64,000 bases of DNA from Pampus argenteus (taxonomy: Eukaryota; Chordata; Actinopteri; Scombriformes; Stromateidae). The stretch lies in contig CM072877.1 of NCBI GenBank assembly GCA_036937835.1, positions 8,756,501 through 8,820,500 of the forward strand, read 5' to 3'. Position 1 is the stretch's first letter. Every line of letters begins with the position of its first letter. Positions 50,745-60,403 of this stretch are shown in pieces. Under the pieces are notes generated by a model, which was not told where the DNA came from, did not search any database, and saw only the letters and a list, made by a program, of their open reading frames with translations. Both the position numbers and the translations under genes were made by a program.

Positions 50745-52841
50745 GACTGCATGTGTGTTATACACAAGCATCTTGAGGGAGACGCTCACAAAGGATGCTA
50801 CACAGATGTTGTGATATCATAATTACAACTGAGAAAATAATTAGACAGAATGCTGCTACAGTATGTGCAATGTTTTATTGTTTTATTGTGAAGGATTCAC
50901 TCAAATTAATGTCAAGTTCTTCATTAGAAAAGAAGAAGAGTGAAATTTCAGGATCCAAGAAAAGTCAATAGAAAGAAAATATGAAACTTAGTAAGTAATG
51001 AAAAATCAATATGACAGAAGAATGCTTCTAAAACTGCTACTTCAAATCCATCGAAGTAATAAGAGAAATAGAGATATAGTAGATACATAAATACATACTA
51101 TAGGAGTTGAACTGTTGGAATACAAGTAGCGGTCACATAGCAGATCTGGAGTCTGTGCTGCTCTGATATGATAACAACATGTTGTTATATCAGATGTAGA
51201 AGTGAAATATTCATCTGCTTACTTTCTACCTCCGTCCCTTCCCTTTCTACTCATGCTGTTCTCCTCCACTTTATTCATTGTTGTCTGTAACATAGCACTC
51301 TGCCTTTATGCTTGTCTCGATGCTACATTGACAGGCTATCAGGACATCTCAAACAGTTCTGAGCAACAATAAAACTAATATTCTAAATCAGCGCTTATGG
51401 CCATCTATTGCAAGTAATCATAACAATGGTGAACTCATGAGCTCATATTCTAAACCAATGAGATGGTGAAACGAACTAAACTCTGTATACTCCGGTGTAG
51501 GGAAATCTCCCTTGAGGTTAACTACTACCATTATCAAACTGCTGTGAATGGCTGAAAAAGCACGGGGACATCTTTTGTAACATTGTTGGGTATAATTATT
51601 ACATTTTTATCTGACCACACCCTGGAAGCTCTTGTTCTGAAAAAAAAAATAACAATCTGAGCTATCGTTTTTCCCCACAGGAGAGCAAAATCCTGCTCTG
51701 TTGAGCAACTTTTCCCATGTCCACACTGAATGAGTCGGTGGCTGTTAAAGACAGGTTGACCCATCCCATCTATTCAACACTTGGTGTACATTACTGACTA
51801 AAATGTATAATTAAATATAGTTTTTATCATCAGGAGTATCAGTGACTGGCTGATATCCAGTATTTCCAGACACCGGACCTGTCTAACTACTGAATATGTG
51901 ATATATGTGAGATGAAAAAGCTGTAATTTAAATAAAAAAAAAAAAAAGTTGAAGATAAATAAAGTAGAAAAGAAGGTGAATGGGGAAATAGAGAATGCAA
52001 ACATCAGAAGTGGCAATTTATTTTATTTAGTGATGTCACACTGTACATATGCTGTAGCCTATATTACATATTGTAGAGATAACGCGGGTGAAAGGGTTCA
52101 AAGCAGTAGGGAGAAAGAGGGAGTGGTAGATGAGTGTGCGGTTGACTAGCTGTGAAGAAAAGACCTTAATCTCAGAGGAGGCCAGAGTTGGCATAACATC
52201 ACTTTTTCTGGCCAACCTCTTTTCTTCCCCTTTTTTTGCTCTACCACTCCAGTATCCTTCCTTTATTCCATCTTGTCTAAGCTAAACTTTTTTTCTTTTT
52301 TTTTTCTCTCTTCCTTTGCTATTTCCAATTTCTCCAAATCAATTCTCTGCCAGCTTCTGCTCTATTCATTTTTATATGCTCAGTAGTTGATTAGATTACT
52401 GAATGCTTGTTCTGGGTGACAAATATTCTACAGCAGGTGCTCCGTTCACTGTTTTCTATACATCCACCATCCTGACCGTTCAGGGAAGGGGGATCAATGC
52501 AAGTACGATGTTATTTTAAATTCTGACCATTTCAGAATGTTTCCCTCAGGCACAACATGTAACACAGTACTCATTAAATACAGATATTGGGTCTTGGACG
52601 CTTAATTGAATCTATTGTTGAACCCGACCTGACATTTTGGAAAAACAACTTGATATCTCAAAACAGAATGACTCACAATATCAGATTTTCTTGCACTTTT
52701 AGGTTTTATTTGAGCTGGAGGTTAATAGAAAATAAACACAAAAAATATAAAAGAACACAAACCAGAGACACATTTTAATTTAAGCTTACTGCCTTAAGTT
52801 AATGGTCTATCCTTCTCTGCTTTTTGTTTTTCTGTCTGTAG
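50745..52841. other. Last part of the giant intron
   Basis: No gene or repeat family is recognised. It ends in a pyrimidine-rich tract (about 52808-52838) and the acceptor CTGTAG at 52836-52841 of the next exon. Confidence 0.5.
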
Positions 52842-52959
52842 TTCCCCCCAAAGAGCCCACAATCACCTGTCGATCCAACACCTATCCTAAAGGCTTCTAC
52901 TGCAGCTGGCACCAGTTGTACCCGACGTACATCCCCACCACCTTTGAAGTTGACGTTCA
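52842..52959 (+). CDS. cntfr: CNTF receptor alpha, D1 exon (first cysteine pair of the cytokine-binding module)
   Basis: This 118-bp exon begins in phase 1 and ends in phase 2. It encodes the first strands of fibronectin-III-like domain D1. The sequence PPKEPTITCRSNTYPKGFYC followed by SWH carries the class I cytokine-receptor hallmark C-x10-C-x-W, with cysteines at codons 52868-52870 and 52901-52903 and the Trp at 52907-52909. RSNTYPKGFYCSWH matches human CNTFR exactly as I remember it, and separates this gene from IL11RA and IL6R. YPTYIPTTFEV corresponds to the human TYIPNTF segment. The acceptor ends CTGTAG at 52841 and the donor is GTAAGT at 52960. The acceptor phase fits the Ig exon donor. 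Confidence 0.95.
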
Positions 52960-54863
52960 GTAAGTGCATTTGTTTTGTTTTATGTGGATGCAGCTTGTGC
53001 TTTTTTTCGTGTTTCTGTATATTACTATGACATGCAAAGAACTCGCTTGATAAATGAACAAGCCTGACCGAGCCTGAACCCGACCATTCTGGTTTATTAC
53101 AACTTAGGTCTTATTTTACTTTCCATGAATAATGATGACGTTGTACTCACCAAAGTCATTGGTGAGATCACACAGAACATTCTGCTATAATGAACTCTGA
53201 CACAATCGCACAGTTAACAAAAAGAAGAGTGGCCAGTTAATACCGTAGCTGTAATACACCAGAACTATCCTTTAATGTGTGTTTCTAGTATGTGTAAGCA
53301 GAATATATATTCAAATTTAAAAAATGTTTTAGTTATTTGCCAAGTACATCCATCGCTTAGATGCAAACAAAACAATAAATAAGCAAACTTTTAGAGGAAA
53401 CACAGAAATATTCTGAAAAGGGGAATATTCTGAACCATGAACCACTGGTGCTAAAACACAACCACTACAAAAGACTGCAGAACCAACGATGCAAATAGAA
53501 AAGAAAATGCTAAAATAAAATTTCATGCCCAAATTGAGACAGCGCCATCTGGTGGAGTTAAAAATCACAGTTCCATTTTCCCACCTGGCTCCATGTGTAT
53601 AAAAATAATAAGATTTACCAAGGACAACGTATCCCTGACTTCTCCTCCTTTATTCTCTCAACAAATAATATGAAGCAAAAAAAATTGCTTTTTTATTGTT
53701 GAATATAACTAAGCGAGAAAGTATGTCTATGCTAAAAAAGTTTTTCTTTATTTATCAGACAAATGTATTCAAGGTAATATTAATTGATTTTTTTTTTTTT
53801 TTGTCTTTTAAACAAAACTACTTTTCTGCTTCACGCGACCAAATTTTTCAGTTGGAAAATTTGGAGTTCCTTATTCAATACAGAGTAAATTGAAACATCT
53901 CTGCACCCATAGAAAAAAAACATGTTGTTTGACATATTATTCTGTGATGCGAATTGTTTAACCCCAAAACACCACATTTAAAAAAGTTTATTAGTGAAAG
54001 TTTAAAAATGCTTAAAAAAAACTTAAATAACTGGCGGAAAAGATCGATTAATTGTAAGAAAGAGGCAAATAAGAAAAAAATACAATTATTTTGGTTTCAC
54101 TCTGTAGTTAACCGCCTCTTGTTTTAACAGTAGGTGCAACAGAACGTGTAGATAGAGACCCGGCAGGTCTGTCTCCGTCTTGTTCTCTTTATATTTTATT
54201 CTCCTGATATTTCCAGGTCACATCGCAGCAGGCAGACACTACCTTCAATAATGTTGTTGTAGCACAAATATCATCCCTTCTTATTTCTCCATATTTTTCC
54301 TAACAACATTTTTTTTGAACTTTCAAAAAACTTTCATGACACCCTAAAGTGAGGACTGTCCTCAGGATGTCCTCGGGAGCATCTGCATTTCTCATTCGCT
54401 ATAGTCTCACAAAAAGTTGACAGAGTTTTATGATTTTCTTTAAAGTCATGCAAGATTTACAAGTGATTTTAGCCTACAAGCAAATGTAAAATTAAGTTGT
54501 AATAAAAAGCACATACCTGCCTAGAAGTCATCTAAAAAATTTAAAGCAAGATAATAAAACATGTCCGACGACTGAATGTCTCAGACCTGTTAACAGTTTT
54601 CAGTGTCAGAATCAGAGTTATGTCCCTGCTTTGGGTTTTTTTTCCAGTTCAAAACCTGAAAAAACAGTTTACTACTCTCTCTACATTTCAACATTAATGT
54701 GTATGAAGCTTATTTTGAAGTAGAAAACACATACGCTTATAAAAATAAGGAGGAAAACCATCCCCTGTCCCTTCCCATCCATGTCTTTGTCTTATTTTTA
54801 TCTTCTTTAACCTTTTCTACTTTATCTCCTCCTCTTTTTTTTTGTTTCTCCTTTTCTCTATAG
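52960..54863 (+). other. cntfr: Intron (1.9 kb, phase 2) within D1
   Basis: It runs from GTAAGT at 52960 to CTATAG ending at 54863, with a long pyrimidine tract just before the acceptor. Contents: AT-rich sequence, short A and T runs, and at 53540-53560 a CGCCATCTGGTGG word that I recall from fish repeats. No gene is recognised. Confidence 0.85.
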
Positions 54864-55030
54864 ACATAACCAGCGCTCACTGGAGGTGCAGAAAGATCCG
54901 GTACACAAGAATCGCTGTCACGTACGTTTTCCTGAGGTCTTCTCCAGTTTCCCCTACACAGTGAACGTGACAGCAGTCAACGCCTTAGGGAAAGCCTTTT
55001 TTACCATCTCTTTTGAAGAGTCCACTATAG
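54864..55030 (+). CDS. cntfr: CNTF receptor alpha, D1 exon (second half of D1)
   Basis: This 167-bp exon starts in phase 2 and ends in phase 1. It completes D1 of the cytokine-binding module. KDPVHKNRCHVRF and NALGKAFFTISFEESTI align with human KDPALKNRCHIRY and NALGHNATAITFDEFTI. The cysteine at codon 54916-54918 is the fourth of the conserved set. The third, which in human precedes EKDP, is a Val codon here (54886-54888), so the second D1 disulfide cannot form as usual. A sequon NVT lies at 54964-54972. The acceptor is CTATAG after a long pyrimidine tract, and the donor is G|GTAAAA after 55030. The phase-1 junction to the next exon restores STIVKPDPPE, as in human. Confidence 0.93.
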
Positions 55031-56028
55031 GTAAAATATGTTTAAGCTGTTTTTCTTTTCTTTTCTTCACCTCATGTGCCCAAGAGAATACAATACACTG
55101 CCATTTTGAAAAAAAATTACAAATGTTTCAATACGTTTTTTTTTTTTTTTTTTTTTTTTAATTTTCAGGACCTAGTTTAGGTTCTTTTCCCACGCAGTTT
55201 GACAATTTTTTGACTAAAATGCAAAGTGTCAAGGCATCTCTTTGAGGATGCCAACCCTTGAGTGATATTAACGCAGATGACTGATTCCATTCACATTCTG
55301 GTTCCCTTCGGAGATTTGCTGCACACACAGCAATGCTCAGAGCCAGAAAGACAAAGAAAATTGAAATTTCAATGGCCAAATAAATGTCACCCAGCTGAAA
55401 GGAGAGTGCACAGCTTTTATTTTCTTTAAACATCAGCATAGTCCATTAGGGAGAAACCCACTGAGTGTGCACTCTTGTCATTATCAAATGCACTAGATAA
55501 TAAACACGCTACCTCTGAACCTTTTCTGCTGCAAACTGTATTTAATTGAGGCTCATGGGGGCATGTGACAGTCACAAATCAATGGTCTGGTTTCTCTCTG
55601 AAAAGTGCCTGATAACCCAAACACCAGCTGCCATGCAGACACATTTTTACTCATTTCAGTGTTACAAAAATAATTTGAAAGTTAGTTTGTTCTATACATA
55701 TATTTTTTAATGGTCATGTGGTACGTGGTAAAAAAAAAAAAAAAAAAAAAGCAGTATGAAGTTTTTTGTTCACTTAAGCTGCAGAAGGCTACGTAATAAC
55801 AGCAGGATTCTTCATAAGTGACTGAGAGTAGGAAGCAGTGAAGAGGAGAAATTCATTTTAATAAAGAAATGAGGAGGACTTTGATAGATAAGGGAAGTGC
55901 TGCCAGCAGTCCTCAGCTCTGTAATGCTTAGAGCGTGATAGGGGTGTGCATGACGCATAAACACACATAGACACCAATGGGGCTGTGAGCAATTGTGTGG
56001 ACTGTGTCGGTTGAGAGGGTTAGGTATT

Positions 56029-56035
<7 letters not shown>

Positions 56036-56080
<45 letters not shown>
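56036..56080. repeat. (TG)n microsatellite
   Basis: Perfect TG run of about 45 bp in the D1-D2 intron. Confidence 0.96.
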
Positions 56081-56082
<2 letters not shown>

Positions 56083-56542
56083 ATAAGTAACCAAATGAGG
56101 CAGTGACATGCTCTGCCAAGCCCCGGACACAGGACTCATGAAAATGCTAATGCTAGCCGGATTAGCGCCTTGGCTGAGGAAATATCCCTCAGTTGGTGAT
56201 AGCAAAATACCCCACTGCTTCTTTCTTTCCCTCTGCTTTCTCTTTCATTCCCACATGCCCTTCTTGTAACTTTGTGCTGCTTTTACTCTTTTCCCTCCTA
56301 AATTTTTTTTTTCTTCTTTTTTCTTTCCTCTTGCATCTTTGCATCCTCGGTTTCTTTGCTGTCATCAGCCAAATGCTCTCTCCTCTTTGAGCACATCCAC
56401 AACAACGCCAATAAACTTGAAACTTGTTAGAAGTCTTCCATCTACTTTACAGATTGATTAAAAAGCTTTAATTTATTTTTATGTCTTCATCTTTTAGTGG
56501 AATTGCAGCTTTTAAACAATAAAACGGTGTATTACTGACACT

Positions 56543-56638
56543 AGCAAACTTTTGCTTATTAAGACTAAATGATAAATCCCCATATAACATACTATATATG
56601 GGGATTTATCATTTAGTCTTAATAAGCAAAAGTTTGCT
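56543..56638. repeat. Perfect 44-bp inverted repeat with 8-nt loop
   Basis: Left arm 56543-56586, loop 56587-56594, right arm 56595-56638. The right arm is the exact reverse complement of the left at all 44 positions. On the transcribed (plus) strand it would form a long uninterrupted hairpin within the intron. I see no target-site duplication, transposon terminus or poly-A beside it. It could be a recently formed palindrome, a very small foldback element or an unusual hairpin precursor; I cannot tell which. Confidence 0.95.
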
Positions 56639-59600
56639 TCCTTTGCCTTACATTCCCATTATATACATATGATCACTCGCTATTTGTTTCACTCTAACTG
56701 TTCACACAATAGGACAACTGTCACTGATCAGTGAAAGTCAGAGGCAACACACGTTTGCAAATGCAACCGAGAGACGATCAACTTTCTGTTTGCACTTGAA
56801 CCAGCAGTTTGCAAATGTATCTAAGCACTAAACTGCTCCAAATATCAGTTTTTCATGAGCGAAATGCAAGTTGAAAGGGCAGAATTATTATATGTCTGCA
56901 AATTATTAAAAACGAGTAGGGATTTAGTCTTTCCCTTTTCCTTTGTCTCTTTTTCTTTCTTTACTTTTCTAGTTGAAATTGGATTGAGTTGAATTCCTTG
57001 CCCTCTCGTGCCCCCCCACCCCTCATCCCCCCTGCGTTCCCACATTGTTAAAAGTCTTTCTCATGCCATTCTAAGTTGTAAGTCACATTCATTTTCAGGG
57101 ACAACGAGGCAGATCGTAAATAAATAAAACAATTTCATGCTTCCTGGTGCACTTCTGAGTTCTGAGTGGGAGTAAGACGATTCTCAACTGTCCTTGTTCA
57201 TCCGACCAGAGCTGGGATGAAATCAGACGGGACTGTGTGTGTGTGTGTCCTCACATGTGCTTGCTGTGTGGGTACAGTTACTAAGAGAACAATCAAGGAA
57301 GCTTCATACTGATCAAATGATAACTTAAAGCTTTCTAGTGCCACAATGATCAAACAATAATTGATCTTCTCTCAATGTAAAGGCATCTATGATTAAAGCG
57401 TACAATAAAGAATCTACAGTAGCATTTTAATAACTTCATGACATCATCATCCGTGTCCTGTGTCATCAGTTAATACTTGGAGGTGGAGAGACAGAGAGAT
57501 CTAGTTCAGGTTTATGTTGTCGTACGTTTTTTGGAGAAAGTGAAGTGAGGCAGATCCCAGGAGATGCCAGTGAAAGCAGATTTTAGTATTTACTGACTTA
57601 CTTGCTGTAAATATTGCCTTTTAGTTTCAGCATAATTGCCTTCTTCTGCACGCCAAGATTAACAAGGTAATGTGACAACTAGTTCAGAAATACTTAGTGA
57701 ATACAACCCGGTGCTATTTACAGTACAGTAGAGATCTCAGTTTTTATTTTCTCCAGCATTACCAAATCGGTAGTTTAGACGGCACTGACAGGCTGATTTG
57801 CAATTCAAGACTATTTGTTTAGCAAAACATTGTCTGTTGTGATATTTTGCTGATCCCAGCAGGGGAAGTGAGTTTCTCTCCTCTCTTCTAAAAGGGAGGT
57901 TAAATATAAGCAGCTGGCATAAGTTTAGTGGCATATTTACTGAGATGCACTAATTACCACCATACACAAAAGTTAACAAGTGTCTGTAGGACAGCGGCTC
58001 GTTTCTGAAGACCATTTGCCGTATTGAAACGTGAGATCCCAGAGGCACAGACGTAGTTCTGAATGCTGCAGACATGCTTGAAATGATTAAACACTAAAAG
58101 TGGGTGTTTTTATCCCCATCGGACAGCAGTTGAGACAGGAGCTGAAAGGTTTAGTACGACACCCAAGATATGATAACATGCAGTGCTGTTGTTTTGTTTG
58201 AAATAGTACTGAAATATAATTCTCAGATTTTCTCTTAATAAAACAGTAATAAAGGAAAGAAAAAACACCAGTGTTGTGTTTTTAGGATATAGTAGGATAT
58301 TATGGTTTAGTGAGTCAATGAGGAAATCACTAAACAGTTACTCAGTTACTGTACACCCATACAATATACTTCCCATAGTATATAATAGGTTCAGTGTACA
58401 AGCATACTTGCAACAAGGAAGCCTAAATATGGAATTCTTTCTTTTTTTTTTCTTTTTTTTACCTTTTTTGTTCATTTTTCATTTTTTTAGATTTTTTTTT
58501 TGGGTACAATTTCACTGCAGATGGAAGCACTCTACTTCTCCTCATTTTTTCTCATTTGTTCGAGTGCATGATGCTGTCATCCAGCACCTGTTCTAAAACA
58601 ATGAATAGCCTGAATTTTTGTTCTTTTTTAAAAAAGCCATTTATTTAAAAGGAAATATGGTGTAATGTGAGGACAACGAAAAGAGGAGCTTTTTTTTTTT
58701 TTTTTCATCATGCAGCCACACCTGGACGCATTAAGTGAAAGAACTAGATGACGCAAAACAATGGTTTTAGAAACACTACAATCAGATGTTCAAAGAGAAG
58801 CCTGGATCCACTCAGGCATATGTGGGTAAATTAAGTTCTACATGCAGATTTAGCTTTGGCAGATCCCTTTTACATTTTTCTGCTTTATTGCTGCATACTT
58901 TTACCCACTAGGATAACCATTAAAAAACTTTCTTCTTTTTGTAAGAAAGATAATCTGAAAGATTAGATAAGGATGTGTTAGCTAATACGCTTATAATATC
59001 TATGATCAAATTAATACTTTCACCTTCCTTTGGTACACCCTGCCCATGCAGAATATGTTTCATTCTGTTATGTACTGTTGGACAAAGCTGATGTAGATAA
59101 AGAGGAGAGTTTTTATTCTCCACGTTGGTTTTCACTTTGTCCGCATGCTCTCTTTCTTCCTTTCCCTATTTCATCTTCTTACACGTTTACTTGAAGAAGG
59201 TCACAATGAGATTAACATCTCCTTCTCAAGGGACTCAGTTGTCTGTCAGCTTTTATCTGTCTCTCATCATCTCTATTGCTCTTTAATATTTTTAACCATT
59301 CATTCGATGAAGGTCATACTGAGAGAGATGCCTGTCTGTCCTCCTGTCTGTGTCTGCCTGAATCACTCGTAACTTCATGGTACTATCTGTGTGTGTGTGT
59401 GTGTGTGTGTTATCAGACCCTCAGATTGTAATTGCAACTATCCATTCTCCATTGTAATGCCATGTGTGTATCTAGGAAGAGAAAAGGGTTTCATGTAGAT
59501 ATAGCGGCGGACCAGTGTGCTCCCCAGCAGGCGATCTAACAAAGACTGGGTCATTCAGTATCTTCTGAAAAGCATTAAATTCTCTCAGTCTCTCTGACTG

Positions 59601-60239
59601 TCTGTCTGTCTTTTGTGTATTCAGAAACACAACGTTTATACATGCCTTCTCCTTTGGGACCGAAGGCTTCTCATCTTCTTCTCATTCAACATTCTCAGCT
59701 TCCGTCTTTGTTGTCACTGCTTTGTTTCCCTAATAAATTTACAAGTGTCACCTTCATCTTAGTTTTAATGTACTTTTTTTGAAATGCTTGAATAATAATA
59801 GTAGTAGGAATAGTTGTAAGCTTTAGAAAATTTCCTCTCAGGGTTGTAAGTGGAGAGTGAAGTGGTGGTGTAGCACATACTAACTGCACTTCTCTACTGT
59901 CACCAACTAATAAAGGAATATAAAAATCATTTTGAAAGTTCTGTAGTCAGATACCCTGACCTTTAGTCCTTCGTATGAGTCAAGCTCTAGATGCAACAGT
60001 TCCCATAATGCATCTGTCATCAGCATCTTTCATTGCCTATTTAATACCCACCACTTTCATAACCATTTCATACATCCAGGTTAATAAGGAAAATATTTGA
60101 TGTCTCAACACTAACTCAAGATAATCCTGATGACATCATCGGGCATACTTGAAAATATCCCTCCACTGTTTTAAACCTGTATGTGTAAAATTGCTGGGCT
60201 GCCCCTTAAACTATTTGTCCTTACCCTCCTCTGTCCCAG

Positions 60240-60403
60240 TCAAACCAGACCCCCCGGAGCGTGTGATGGCGACCCCGATCCGTTACAACGCCCGCAGGCT
60301 GGAGGTATCCTGGCACAGCCCCGCCACCTGGCCTGACATCGACAACTTCCCTCTGAAATACTTCCTTCGATACCGGCCGCTTATCCGAGAGCAGTGGCAG
60401 CAT
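60240..60403 (+). CDS. cntfr: CNTF receptor alpha, first D2 exon
   Basis: This 164-bp exon starts in phase 1 and ends in phase 0 after the codon CAT. It encodes the linker and first half of fibronectin-III-like domain D2. KPDPPERV is the conserved interdomain hinge. RRLEVSWHSPATWPD and FPLKYFLRYRPLIREQWQH match the human CNTFR pattern at roughly three quarters of positions from memory; this is not an alignment. The acceptor is CTGTCCCAG and the donor is CAT|GTGAGT at 60404. The frame runs open into the intron for a while, but the family's next residues (VELSDG in human) are absent, confirming the donor. The exon with the WSxWS box and the GPI-anchor exon lie right of the window. Confidence 0.95.

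Larger units (their letters stand above)
4308..52841 (+). other. cntfr: Giant intron (about 48.5 kb) between Ig and D1 exons
   Basis: The intron runs from GTAAGT at 4308 to the acceptor CTGTAG ending at 52841 and is phase 1. It makes up three quarters of the window. I saw no second gene, tRNA or rRNA in it on either strand. The open frames are short, dominated by Cys-Val (TG repeats) or His-Thr (CA repeats), or have no family resemblance. It holds many microsatellites, transposon debris and several complex AT-rich blocks that look more like conserved regulatory DNA than coding DNA. Separate entries describe its parts. Confidence 0.85.
55031..60239 (+). other. cntfr: Intron (5.2 kb, phase 1) between D1 and D2
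   Basis: It runs from GTAAAA at 55031 to TCCCAG ending at 60239. A phase-1 intron between the two fibronectin-III-like domains is usual for class I cytokine receptors. Contents: poly-T at 55138-55159, poly-A at 55731-55750, TG run at 56036-56080, a perfect long inverted repeat at 56543-56638, C-rich runs near 57008-57032, T-rich sequence at 58436-58501, and a TG run at 59389-59410. No gene is recognised. Confidence 0.85.

Noticed and set aside
60221..60403. Minus-strand 60-codon frame opposite the D2 exon
   Set aside because: It is the shadow of the real plus-strand exon, as is 4051-4239 opposite the Ig exon.
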